NCBI GenBank assembly: GCA_917880885.1
Contig: OU862916.1
Span: 52,240,831-52,304,830 of the forward strand
DNA length: 64,000 nucleotides
DNA from: Limnephilus marmoratus
Taxonomy: Eukaryota; Arthropoda; Insecta; Trichoptera; Limnephilidae
Direction: 5' to 3'
Part shown: in pieces, positions 32,986 through 43,456 of the stretch
How the letters are laid out: every line of letters begins with the position of its first letter
How positions within the stretch are numbered: the stretch's first letter is position 1
Position numbers and translations under genes: made by a program
Notes under the pieces: model-generated
The model's database searches: none
The model's input: only the letters and a program-made list of their open reading frames with translations
What the model was told of the DNA's origin: nothing

Positions 32986-33778
32986 CCAAAATATTTCCAA
33001 AAGTCACAGAAGATAACGAAATTTCCCTATGTAGCAGAATTTAAGCTAATAAATAGAGTCACTGCACAAGTGCAGCTTTTAGCGTTTGACAAATTCATTC
33101 ACGGGTCAATCAGAGAGCAAATTGATTACATTCGAGAGCGGGTCCATTATAGCGGCCATTTCGTCAAATGAAAGGTTGGAAATGCAGTTAGTAGCCGTCG
33201 GTTAGTGCACTCAGCGCCAGCGGCGTTGGCGTCGGGACGGGCTGCATCCACCCGACGCGCGACGCCAACAGGGGGAAATCGCCCCAAAACTGCACCTGAA
33301 ATATGTGTATATGTGCAGGGGCGACAATTTATGTGCATATTTCTGGATATTCGCGGCTAGCTAGAGTCTGAATTTATTGTTTTATTTTGCTCGCGTTAGC
33401 AAAACGTCGAAAATATCGCATTAAACATTATTTATTTTGATTTAATTTACCAAGAGCAACGAATTTTTGTGTCACCTCAAGCGCTTTGCATTTCATATGT
33501 ATGTAAATTTATTCGTGTGTTCCAGTGTTCCGTGTCCAGACAATCTTATCAAGATGGCAGCCGTCTTTGATAGTGCTTTTCTACCCCGCCAGAGTTCGCA
33601 TGAGTGTCACGACTGTCAAATCGAAATAATTAACATTATGCGAGGTTTAATTTTCACAGAACTACTAGTAACAAACAAAATAACTAACTCAACCAACAGG
33701 CAGTTTCCCAGAAGGGATTGCAAGAGAGGATATAACGTCAAAAAACTGTCCCTTGGCACACCTTCCTACATGCATCGT
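32986..33778. other. Unassigned; GC-rich patch inside
   Basis: 33170-33300 is markedly GC-rich (CCCGACGCGCGACGCC). No protein family, splice-flanked exon or TIR was recognised. It could be a host exon or regulatory DNA. Confidence 0.3.
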
Positions 33779-33810
<32 letters not shown>

Positions 33811-34154
33811 TTGTGAAAAACAGTTAACATGTATATATCCAATTACATCTCACAATTTTTAGTTAATAGTGTAAACTAAAGAATACCTTTATTTCGCTCT
33901 TGAAATGATTGAAGTTCGATCGAAAAATGTCAATTTCAGAAGAAAGGTTTAATAGTGAGGTCATTCTCCCCAGAGGCATAACCATTGGTAGGTTGGTCCT
34001 GCCTCTAGGAAAAGTAAAAAGTCTGTGTTGCCTTGCTCTGGTGAAGTTATCGGGGACATAAAGTGAAATCCTTTCCAGGACATCAGGATTACAAATGTGC
34101 CCGTTTAGCAGCTTGTGTGCTACTAGTACATATTATGACATACACATTATGATA
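33779..34154 (-). pseudogene. LINE C-terminus, LINE-J type
   Basis: The minus strand reads HKLLNGHICNPDVLERISLY, then RGRTNLPMVMPLGRMTSLLN and FRSNFNHFKSEI, close to the C-terminal pattern of jockey-like LINEs. It ends in a (TTTA)n run at 33779-33812 (reversed tail). Its upstream side is cut by the hAT element at 34163. RT motifs are absent. Confidence 0.68.
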
Positions 34155-34162
34155 CTCTACAT

Positions 34163-34967
34163 CCGTGGTCGTCAAACTGCGGCCCGCAGCAGATATTTGT
34201 GCGGTTGCAAATCAATCTGTTTTCTTTTTTTTTTTCATTTTCAATTATATTAATCTCATTTTTTCAAATATTTTGTGTACGCTTCATTTTCATTTATATT
34301 AATCTGCTTTATTTTCAAATATTTTGTGTACGTATGCCTTTATAATTTTAAAACGTTGATATTAATTGATTGACATTTGATTTTAAATGGCCCAGCTTGT
34401 GTCATAGGTTCCCAACGTGAGCGATAACGCCCCCTTGTGGGCATTTGAGACTTTCAGGGGGGTAGTAGAAGACCCAGAGAAAATGAGAGAGCGTTGAGAT
34501 GGCACAGTGAAGGCGTGTCCACGAAAAAAAATGGTTTAAAAAAGACGAAAAAACACGCGTTCACGTACTTATAAAGCAAAGTAAACTTAAATATTGGTTC
34601 ATTTTTGTTATTGTATGAATTGTAATCATTTTTATTACGTGTGCGAAAATTCACACATTTCAAGTGGATTCAAAGGAAGTGGATGAAAATTGAACTGAAA
34701 GATTCCATTACAGATCTACATAATTTTTTTTGTTATATAATATTTTACCATCTTACGTGTATTATTATTTTTATTAAGAGTTGACAATGTATCACGAATA
34801 CAAGAAGGAAGGAGGTAGTAACCCGGTACTTAAATACAAAAGAATTGCTTTTTAACTTGGTAAACAAAAAGGTACAACATCAACCCCCTCCCCCCCCCCC
34901 GAATTCATAAGTTAACAACTCACATTGTCCTATGGGGCCCTTGACCAGAAAAGTGTGACGACCGCTG
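34163..34967. mobile_element. Nonautonomous hAT element, 805 bp
   Basis: Ends CCGTGGTCGTCAAACT and, inverted, CAGCGGTCGTCACACTT. A perfect 8-bp target duplication CTCTACAT flanks it (34155-34162 and 34968-34975), as expected for hAT. Internal ORFs are short and show no hAT transposase. It is inserted in a LINE remnant. Confidence 0.85.
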
Positions 34968-34975
34968 CTCTACAT

Positions 34976-35180
34976 GCTCTGCTGTTTTCTTCCTCTTGGG
35001 GTTTAACAAAAAATCCAAAATCTTTTTTAATTCTTAAACTTGATCAACAGTCTCTACCAGGCTACATTCTTCACGAATCTCTCCATTTGATTACGGTCAT
35101 AGAAATTTGCAAACATGCCTCAGAAATCTCATTTCTACGGCATTCTGTTTACTTTTATCCCTCCTATGTAAATTCCATGC
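34976..35180 (-). pseudogene. Possible LINE C-terminal fragment upstream of the hAT
   Basis: The minus strand contains VEMRFLRHVCKF and, two stops later, GEIREECSLVETVDQV, similar to the 'EMKFLR...IREE' region of RTE-type LINEs. Frame damage and short length make the assignment weak. Confidence 0.3.
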
Positions 35181-35954
35181 CTTATGCCGTTTATAACGGT
35201 TAGTTTAATTTTGATTTCACTGTTTAATTATTTATTAATGATGTTTCAAAAGTTTCTTAAGCGCGCTATTAAATCTTTGCAAGGCATTTGACTATAACTA
35301 CCACAACCCATGAGCATACTTTTATACTTCATTTCACAGAAAACATTTTTTTGCTTCGTCCAGTTGCTCCACTCGCCTCCCACATTATCAATTTCTGAGA
35401 ATAAAAACCTTTAAAAGAATTATCTTCTCGGCATTTTTTAGTACGTACCTCTAAAAAATGTATGATTTCGAGGGATAAAAAGTAAAATCGGAAGTCGAGT
35501 TTATTAATTTATTTTCTTTTCTATTTTTCATTAGAATTTTTAGAAAAAGCTATCACATTTTTAGTTCTTCCTTACCTCATCATTTTTAATGTATAAGAAT
35601 TTTCTTGGAATTTTTTTAATGGGAAATATGAAATTAAGCTTCTAACAAAAAGCTAAGTTATTAGTTTACCGAAAATGGATGTAGATGAGATTTTAATAAG
35701 CTTACTTACAACAAAACAAAATATTTATAAAATAATTACAAAAAATATTTGAGGGAAACAATGCGTCCTTTTTATGCAAGAAAACCTTGAAATAGTGTAA
35801 TTCATTAAGGCCGTATAGGGTTGCGTCGAAATTTAAAAATGACTTCGTTTCGTTGGGCTATCAAACGAATTAATTATTTTTGTTGAGGTACCCACATCAG
35901 CTATACCATAAATCTTTTTGGATCGTATTGTTCATAAGATATGGAAAAAAAAAC
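35181..35954. other. Nothing identified
   Basis: AT-rich without supported features. Confidence 0.4.
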
Positions 35955-36540
35955 ATTACATAAACTCAAAAGCGCATCATTAAAATTATGTATAATAGAA
36001 ACAAAACATTCCCGACAAAGTTATTATTCAAAGAGACTAAAATATTCAATACCCGTAAATTATTTATATTGCTGACTTCGAAATATGTACTCGTATTTAA
36101 AAACTTAAAGTGTTGCAAAAATAAAAATAGAATTAACAATAGGCCTATAATGTGTTTTACACCCCCCAAACCAATACCAAATTAATGCAAACACTTAGCA
36201 GTTTTGTTGGTCCTCGTGTGTTTTATCTTTTACCAAAACACATTCAAATGAGAGATTAAAATATCACTTTACATAAAAGAATTAAGATAATGGCTAAATG
36301 ACACAGATTTTGAAACACTTTTCCTTTAAATTATTTTTAAACCTTCATGCTTCACTTCTCTAATTAACTATAACTATAGCAAAAAAATCATCAAACTTTT
36401 ATGTGTCACTTTACGCACTTACAATATTTTCACAGATATACCTATATTTTAAACTTTAACTTTCAAATTAACATTTTTTACTTGAATGTATTGATGTAAT
36501 TTATATTACCCACGCGCAGGCAGTGCCTTAGTGGCTTCCC
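35955..36540 (+). pseudogene. LINE-B copy 2, C-terminus and 3' UTR
   Basis: 35966-36130 reads RIIKIMYNRNKTFPTKLLF then ETKIFNTRKLFILLTSKYV, matching the end of the LINE-B ORF at 31850. The 3' UTR contains AATAATGGCTAAATGA and ends TATTACCCACGCGCAGGCAG, shared with 14930-15250. It is 5'-truncated and lies tail-to-tail against LINE-A. Confidence 0.75.
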
Positions 36541-36544
36541 AATA

Positions 36545-37104
36545 TCTTTTTTTTTGTACGTTAATTCCACGCAGGAGGCCCTGAGGAAAATAATTTCCCT
36601 CAGGGCCTATGTCATCTGGGATGCTGTGTGGAGGGTCTTTTTGAGGAGAGAAAGGAATGAACATTGGTCTTGAAGAGACCCATGTTGTAGGAAGGAGGAA
36701 ACACAGAGGCCGGCAAATCATTCCACAGCCGAGCTGTTGAACACAAGAACGAGTCGAAGAAACGACCCGTTCTCATGTGGCAAATGTCAACCGTGTACAA
36801 ATGTTGGGCACGCGTTTGGCGTGTTTCCCGACTATGCACCGGTGCCGAAGGGATCAATGATGCTAGTTCCTCGGAGCATCTTCCATTGTAATACCGGTAG
36901 AACAAGGATAGCATTCCCACCCGACGCCTGTGTTCTACAGATTGCAATCCGTCTGTTAAGATGGGAGAATCTATCAAACGGACCGCCCGTTTCTGCACAG
37001 AGTCGAGGGTATTTTTCAGGTATTTTGGAGCTCCAGACCAGAGGTGGCTGCCAAATTCAACCGTGGGGCGCACTTGTGATTTGTACAGGGTTAGCAGTTG
37101 TGTA
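36545..37104 (-). pseudogene. LINE-A, 3' part: ORF2 C-terminus and tail
   Basis: 36612-37073 encodes LLTLYKSQVRPTVEFGSHLW, LDSVQKRAVRLIDSPILTDG, HRRRVGMLSLFYRYYNGRCS and NDLPASVFPPSYNMGLFKTN, a typical non-LTR ORF2 C-terminus. The 3' UTR forms a hairpin (CCCTGAGGAAA / TTTCCCTCAGGG) and ends CCTGCGTGGAATTAACGTAC plus poly(A). The same 110-bp ending is carried by SINE-2. The element is split at 37093-37104 by an RTE insertion and resumes at 38599. The open C-terminal frame suggests a recent copy. Confidence 0.85.
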
Positions 37105-38598
37105 ACTCCGGGAGGAGATAATATCCCTGCAGAGCTCTATAAATATGGAAACGAACAACTGAAGAACCTGCTACACAATCTCATTGTGAAAATATGGACC
37201 GCCGAAAGAGTACCAGAAGAATGGAAAACTAGCATAATATGCCCCATATATAAAAAGGGAGACAAATTGATGTGTGAAAATCATAGAGGAATATCGTTAC
37301 TTTGTACAGCGTATAAAATTTTCACAATGATTTTGAAAGAAAGACTAGAATATTACTCAGAAAACTTACTAGGAGAATATAAGGCAGGTTTCAGAAGGGG
37401 GAGATCCACCACTGATCAACTCTTCACTACTCGACAAATCCTGACAAAATGCTGGGAATTCGATATAGACATATATCAACTATTTGTTGACTTCAAACAG
37501 GCGTACGACAGTATAGACAGGGAGAAAATATATGAAATACTCCTAAATTTTGGAATACCGCCCAAAATAGTCAAGCTTGTAAAAGCAACAATGGTCGGCT
37601 CACGGTGTCGAGTAAGGATAGGAGGTGAAACAACGGAGGATTTTATCGTCTCCCAGGGGCTGAAACAAGGTGATGGCTTAGCACCCACCCTTTTCAATAT
37701 TGTACTGGAGCACGTCGTGAGGAAGACAATGATCAGTACCGACTCAAACATCTGCTACAGAAGCAATCAAATAGTTGGCTACGCAGATTACCTTAACATT
37801 GTCGGAAGATCCCTACAGGCTGTAAGAGAAGTGTTTGACCCTTTGGAGACTGCGGCAAGAGAGGTGGGCTTGCAAATCAATGAAAATAAAACAAAAATCA
37901 TGATGCAAACCAGAACCCCTCACCGCAGAATAAAAGATAAAGTGAAATTTAAAGACAGTTATAATTTCGAAGTGGTCGAAGAGTTTACCTACCTGGGCTC
38001 CATCATAACGCAGGACAATGAAGACCCAGTAGATGTAAGAAAGCGCATTACAGCCGCTAACAAAACTTACTTCGCGTTGCTGCCAGTGTTCAAATCCCGA
38101 AACGTCCATAGGAAAACCAAAATAACTTTATATAAAACAATTATCAGAACGGTCTTGGCCTATGGATGTGAGGCGGGAACCCTGACAGCAAAGTCAGCGG
38201 AACAGCTGGACATCTTCGAAAGAAAGGTACTTCGAAGAATCTTAGGAGCGGTGCGAGAGGGAGAGGCATGGAGAATCCGCCACAATAATGAGCTCTATGA
38301 TATTTACCAAGCTCCCAGACTCTCCACCCATTTAAGACTCCAAAGATTAAGATGGGCCGGACATGTGCACCGAATGCCAAGCACACGAGTACCGAAGAAG
38401 GTTCTGACAGGACACCCGGGAGGTAAACGAAAGGCGGGCAGACCTAGACTGAGATGGGAGGATGATGTCAGGAAGGATGCAAGAGGATTACTCCATGTTG
38501 CAGATTGGAAGACGACGGCCGAGGACAGAGGGCGGTGGAGGCTTATTTTGAAGGAGGCCAAGGCTCGAAATGGGCTGTAGCGCCATTGAAGAAGAAGA
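37105..38598 (+). pseudogene. RTE-clade LINE ORF2, 5'-truncated, catalytic site mutated
   Basis: The continuous frame from 37105 to the TAG at 38578-38580 encodes SIICPIYKKGDKL, FRRGRSTTDQLF, motif A in FVDFKQAYDSI, motif B in SQGLKQGDGLAPTLFNIV, and motif C as GYADYLNIVG. The second catalytic Asp of YADD is Tyr (codon 37789-37791), so the RT is predicted inactive. The C-terminus has LRLQRLRWAGHVHRM and GKRKAGRPRLRWEDDV, characteristic of RTE/BovB-type proteins. The predicted start at 36961 is false: those codons read LINE-A antisense. The 3' end is a short (GAA)n tail, and a 12-bp target duplication flanks the insert. The endonuclease is lost by 5' truncation. Confidence 0.9.
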
Positions 38599-38930
38599 AG
38601 CAGTTGTGTATCTACTATTAAAGTATCTGCGGGCCCTGTACAGTACGCCCAGTTTCTGTGAGGCTAAATTTACTCTGGCTTCAATAGAGCCCCCATACCT
38701 GAGCTGGCCACTTAGGGTTAATAATAATAATAATAATTTATCACACCAAGCATTTCGATGGAGGGCCTGTTCGGAAGATTGCTTCCGTTGAAAGAGACTA
38801 GATTTTCATTTCGATCCCTTTTAGACGTAATCAGACAAGATTGGGTTTTTGAAACATTAAATTCAACGAGATTATTTTTACCCCAAGAGAAAACACTCTC
38901 GAGGTAACCGTCCATTCTTTGCTTCAAAGC
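38599..38930 (-). pseudogene. LINE-A, upstream part beyond the RTE insertion
   Basis: The minus strand reads NLASQKLGVLYRARRYFNS up to the insertion point and, further upstream, NNLVEFNVSKTQSCLITSK and SIEMLGV, the RT thumb region. An ATT-repeat at 38720-38738 and a frameshift lie between these pieces, so part of the gene is lost. RT catalytic motifs are not present. Confidence 0.7.
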
Positions 38931-39589
38931 CCTACGAGCTACTATCTACTTTCTTATATATGTATGTATATTTTCTTTTTTCAAACATTTAAATTACTTG
39001 TGTCTTATGTTATGTTATATATATTATATATTTAGAATTATGTTAAAATATTACTTTTGAAATGCATGAAGGTATAATGGGAAAAAATAAAGAAAAAAAA
39101 ACTTTAACAAGCCGTATTTAAAGAACCAATATCATGAAGTTAGTGCAACGTTTTTTTGATCTTCACTAATAATGCCGTATATTTATCACATATGTCGAGT
39201 GGGGTAGTTAAGATTTTTTGGTTTGTTGTACATGACGGAGGCCTTACGAAAAAAATTTTCGGCCCTGGTCAACCTTCGGAACTATGTAAAAAAATTTAAG
39301 CAATTTTTGCGGTTTTCACTTGGAAAGCCGTGAAATACCTGTCAGGGGTTCAGAAAATTCTTAATAGCTATACAATTCGAATAAAACATACCTTCGCAAA
39401 AAGTATATAGGAAAATTATTAAAGATATTCGACATTCCAGTGTCTTCTGGCTTTTTCGTTTTCATACAACACGTGTGAAAAAAGACTTTTTTTAGGATGA
39501 CGTAGATATACGTTATCTCCCTGGGACTAGTGTAATAAACTAAACATGATAACTGGATAAAGTAAGACAACGAAAAAACAGACCATGAT
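38931..39589. other. AT-rich DNA; possible LINE tail
   Basis: 39060-39105 (GCATGAAGGTATAATGGG, A-rich) resembles the LINE tail end at 15280-15330. Nothing else recognised. Confidence 0.35.
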
Positions 39590-39965
39590 AAAATAATAAA
39601 TAAGAAGAAGATAACAATAATAATCAAATCGAAAACATGAAAAAGAATAAGACACAGAAAAACAAAAAAATATAATGGTCGCAACTGGGACTCGAACCCA
39701 GAACTTCTCGTCTATCCGGGATGTGCTTTTACCAATTTTGCCATTGCCTACTAACTGTCAAACCGTCATATTAGTCAATCTCATATTTCAAATTTTAGAA
39801 TTAACATTATTATCTTCGCAGTTGCGACCATTATCTTTTTCTGTGTCTTGTTCTCTTTCATATTTTCGTTTAGATTATTATTGTTATCTTCTTCTTCAAT
39901 GATGTATTACATTTATGGGAATAACCTTCAAAATTTACAAAAAGAGAATTTTTCTTATAAAACTA
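39590..39965. mobile_element. Inverted pair of tRNA-like SINEs (T family)
   Basis: A minus-strand copy has a complete tRNA-like head at 39675-39752 (T-arm CTGGG-TTCGAGT-CCCAG perfectly paired). Its tail 39601-39686 is repeated inverted at 39820-39898, where a plus-strand copy begins inside the tRNA 3' end and continues to the family tail ATGGGAATAACCTTCAAAA. The two copies form a hairpin of about 80 bp with a 133-nt loop. Confidence 0.72.
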
Positions 39966-40041
39966 ATTAATTACTTTTCTTTGATGTTCTGTTTCGTCAT
40001 TAAATCGCTATACTAGTACTAGTAATAGCAGTGGTTCATAC

Positions 40042-40227
40042 CTTGACAATTTCCGGTTTCCGGGGATCAGTGGCGGTGTCCACAACGTAGACATTGTTGG
40101 AATGCAAAGAGGGCAGGATCAGCCTGTCCCTCTTGGCGGCGGGGTCACCATGACAACTGGAACAGGCGTTCCATCCGCTGTGGTGCAGTTCATCCCCAAC
40201 ACAATGCGCATACGTGCGGTGAATAAT
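40042..40227 (-). CDS. SELENBP1: Internal exon of selenium-binding protein / methanethiol oxidase
   Basis: The minus strand has acceptor TTCTCTGTTTCAG before base 40227 and donor GTATG after 40042, enclosing 186 bp (62 codons, phase 0 at both ends). The peptide contains DELHHSGWNACSSCHGD, then RLILPSLHSNNVYVVDTATD and PRKPEIVK. This aligns with the region of human SELENBP1 around DELHHSGWNTCSSC, LVLPSL and YVVD. The His and CSSC residues belong to the conserved metal/thiol site region. The family oxidises methanethiol and binds selenium. Neighbouring exons were not found, so the flanking introns must be long and transposon-filled. No ATG is needed because it is an internal exon. This is the only confident host coding sequence here. 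Confidence 0.88.
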
Positions 40228-40347
40228 CTGAAACAGAGAACGAACGGTTAGTGGCGGGAAGAATTTTTTCGACAGTAAAACAACACCTATGAAAATACCC
40301 TAATGTGGTTTGGTAATAATAGCGGTGTGGCTTCATCATCATCATCA

Positions 40348-40885
40348 TCATTACATATAGTTACATAGTATAAAATGAAGTCGCTCAAAATGTATGTGCG
40401 CGTTTATCTTTTAAACTACGCAACGGATTTTCATACGGTTTTCACCAATAGATAGAGTGGTTGAAGAGGAATGTTTATATGTATAATACATGTAAATTAT
40501 ATTAGAGAAAAGCCAAGAAATTCAAAGAAAACATATTTTGGTGCGATTTAAAACGGCTGGCGGGCCGTACTATAGTCACTTTTGAAATTCGTTCTACGGA
40601 AGAAATTGGAAAATAGATGTCCAAGAGTAAGTAGCTATTTGATTTTCCCTTTTCAAATATCCAGTGTTGCATTGCAAGCATTGTATAATTAGTTGCGAGT
40701 TAATTAGTTTATATGTATAATACATGCTTATCATAGTAGAGAAAAACCGATAAATTCAAATATTCAATTCAGGCAGCGGGCAGCGGGCAGCGGGCAGCTG
40801 GCAAGCGGGTGGTGTGGATTTTATAAAGATTGGGTAATGGCGTTGTGTTTCGTTAGCCACAGCAACGTGCGTCCGGGTCTGCTAG
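40348..40885 (+). mobile_element. Helitron family B, long form
   Basis: It starts in TCATTACATATAG and ends CGTCCGGGTCTGCTAG before T. It carries about 260 bp more than the 279-bp form; the extra part is bracketed by repeats of TTATATGTATAATACATG (40468 and 40712). Confidence 0.75.
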
Positions 40886-41984
40886 TTTAAAATAAAACAG
40901 GTAATTTTGCCACAGTCGTAAAAACCATGAAACATAAAAAATCAGTGAACGATTGTGTGTTATCCTGGGAACGTTGGAAAAATTAGGGGGCGGTGATATC
41001 CTGAAGAGAAGCAACAGTATAGAAGGGCATTAAGATGGCGACGAGTTTAAAGCCTTAAACAAGTATTAAAACAAGTGTGATACTTTTCGTGTATATTACA
41101 AAATCGCTCTATTTCCCACTGGAAGAAAATACTATAAATGCAAATATACAATAAGGAACTCCAGTGAAAAATATTCTGGCTTTAAATAAATATGTTCATA
41201 TAGACCAATAAACGCTGATTCTGAATATATAAGTTTTATTTAATAATAATAAGCCCAGAGTTTTTAAAAAATCATTAAAAAATCCATTTGTATGGGAATC
41301 TATGATATGACACAAGCCATCGTATTAATTTATTCGCTTATTTACATACTGTTTATAGAGATTTAGTTGCTATGTTTATTGAAACATTATTTAGGCCTAA
41401 ATAATGTTTCGAAAATAAAGGTATCTCTTATTAGTTTATTTCTATTATTGAAATTATTCAAAAACACTACTGCACAAAAAATAGTAACGTTATTTCTAGG
41501 GAGATCAGCTGATTGCCCGATCTAATACTAATTTTTCAAGAGTGAGGACGTCACACGATTCACCATACATACGGTGGTTTTCGGGGGGTCTTGAAAATTT
41601 TTACTTTGACAATTATTTTAACTATTAAAAATAACTCTAAAAATAAAAATAAAAATGCAATTATTTAAGTTAGAAGGTCATTATTCATTAAATAAAATAA
41701 AAAAAAATTGTTCTGGAGTTCTCTGTTATTACGACGGATCAATTTTTCGAAATCCAGTAGTATCCACTAATCGTATTTGATTTCATTTCCTGCTCGATTT
41801 CCTTTGCAAAAAATAGAGGATTCTATTCTATGCCCAAACACATTCCTCCTTCCTTCTTTCCACCCCCTTCAGCCTAACATTGTACCCAATTGTATCATAC
41901 CTTGCTTAGAGCAGTTTTTTAAATTTATTTCTTTTTTTTAATACATACATTTTTTAATTCGCTTATTAATTAGGAAAAAAGGAG
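40886..41984. other. No gene seen
   Basis: AT-rich, intron-like. No exon with splice sites recognised. Confidence 0.4.
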
Positions 41985-42164
41985 ACGAAGTTCTAGGAAA
42001 GAAAAGGTCAAAAGGTCTCCCTCAACCAGTTTATCCCGATCCGGCCTGCCATGCAGTAGATGGGTAAACGCATCCGCCGCCAAGATCCAGACAAACTCCA
42101 CCCCAAGAACCCAATTCACCAAACGTAGTGAACTACTTAAGGTGACCTATGCAGAAGTGTAGGT
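41985..42164 (-). mobile_element. SINE-2 fragment split by SINE-1 (first part)
   Basis: AAAAGGTCAAAAGGTCTCCC to AAGGTGACCTATGCAGAAG follows SINE-2 order on the minus strand; the sequence resumes at 42580-42640 (CCAATAAATGGTTCCAGGGG). Confidence 0.7.
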
Positions 42165-42579
42165 GACGGCCGGCGTAGTCCAGTGGTAAGGTTCTTGACT
42201 GGCACTACGAAGGTCGCGGGATCGAATCCCGGCGTGGCAAATAAATTTTATTTGATTAATTTGTGTTATTTCACAATTATTCATTTAAAAAATAAGATAG
42301 TATATTTGCTGCACGTTCCAGAGTGGAAGATACTCTCAGTATCGCCCTGGTGTGAGACCACCATTCAGAATTGAAACGTTGCTTGAAACGGCTTCAGCCG
42401 TGTTTGGTGACCAGATCTGAATAGCCAGGTACTTCCCCACCTTCCTCTTCCCTATCTCCTTCCCCTCCCCACTACCATCAGCCTCACAACATACCCCAAT
42501 TGGGGATGCCATAGTCCCACTGGCTCCAGACGGGAGCAGTTGGGACTCTTGTGCGGTATTCATGTAAAAAAAAAAAAAA
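42165..42579 (+). mobile_element. SINE-1, full length, inside SINE-2
   Basis: Best preserved copy: T-arm CGGG-ATCGAAT-CCCG, box A TAGTCCAGTGGTAAGG, end CTTGTGCGGTATTCATG plus A15. It interrupts a SINE-2 whose two halves flank it directly. Confidence 0.88.
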
Positions 42580-42640
42580 GGTAATCCAATAAATGGTTCC
42601 AGGGGCGGTTGTACTCATACCCGCATCCCTAATCGAGTTG
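42580..42640 (-). mobile_element. SINE-2 fragment split by SINE-1 (second part)
   Basis: AATCCAATAAATGGTTCCAG and CATACCCGCATCCC continue the SINE-2 sequence from 42164. Confidence 0.65.
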
Positions 42641-42935
42641 GGCACAATGTCTTGTGCGGCGTTCACTGAACACCTTGCTGGAATGCAATTCTATCCCATA
42701 AATCACATAAAAGTGTCGTGTTGATAACTGGATCAGGTGATTTAATGTACATAATACTCCCACGCACACTAAATAGTTGATAGGTAATTCATTTTTACAG
42801 TTACCTAATAATAATCGCCATGGACAGTTTAATTTTTGAATACGTCCAACCAAGAATGTTCGCAATTTGTTCACAACGGGTCAATATATTTTCGTTTTAA
42901 TCTTTAAAATATTATTAATTTTAACAGAGCATTAC

Positions 42936-43100
42936 CTGTAGGCTATATTAATGGATTCCACAATGGGTTCGGTATCTTCACATCTCAGTTCTGTTTTTCG
43001 TTCCGCGATTTGGGGTCTGGACCCGGCCTCGTTAGGGGATCGAATCTCAAATTTGGCAACCTCGCCATTGGCAAGGTTTATGCTATGGATCCATTTTACT
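42936..43100 (-). CDS. Candidate internal exon, function unknown
   Basis: The minus strand shows an acceptor (GGCTCCCATTTCAG ending at 43101) and a donor (GTAATG starting at 42935) around 165 bp without stops, in phase 2 at both ends. The peptide includes VKWIHSINLANGEVAKFEIR and TELRCEDTEPIVESINIAY. GC content is well above the neighbours. I recognise no family. It cannot splice directly to the selenium-binding exon downstream, whose 5' phase is 0, so it would belong to another gene or another part of the transcript. An overlapping plus-strand ORF of 105 codons is an alternative explanation. Confidence 0.4.
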
Positions 43101-43265
43101 CTGAAATGGGAGCCCGAAATCAACGGAGCTCGTGATATATTCTGTATTTCGAAAACAACGATTTTTCTCCACCATTGCCTTAGAAAATATCATCAAAAGG
43201 CGCACCTACGCACTAGCTTTGAAATAAGCATAAAGCTCCAAAAGAATAAAACGTTAATTTTTAAG

Positions 43266-43456
43266 TGAATACCACACTTATGCTTATAGCCACGACACGC
43301 GTCCTTATTTGGGGTATCTTGTGAGGCTGAATTTAGTGAGGAGAAAAGGAAATCGATAGGATGAGAGTATGAAAGTAAGTTCTTGGCTACCAGATCTGGT
43401 CACCATGCCCGGTTAGGTTAAGTCATTTCAATTAACATTTCGATTCTGAATGGTGG
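43266..43456 (-). mobile_element. SINE-1 3' part, cut by a solo LTR
   Basis: TTGGGGTATCTTGTGAGGCT through CAGATCTGGTCACCA to CGATTCTGAATGGTGG follows SINE-1 in reverse. The remaining head half is not recognisable beyond the LTR. Confidence 0.65.

Noticed and set aside
36961..37104. N-terminal 48 codons of the long RTE frame
   Set aside because: They read LINE-A antisense; the RTE insert begins at 37105, just after the target duplication.
42951..43268. 105-codon plus-strand ORF as a gene
   Set aside because: It overlaps a minus-strand candidate exon with splice sites on both sides and has no recognised domain, though it cannot be fully excluded.
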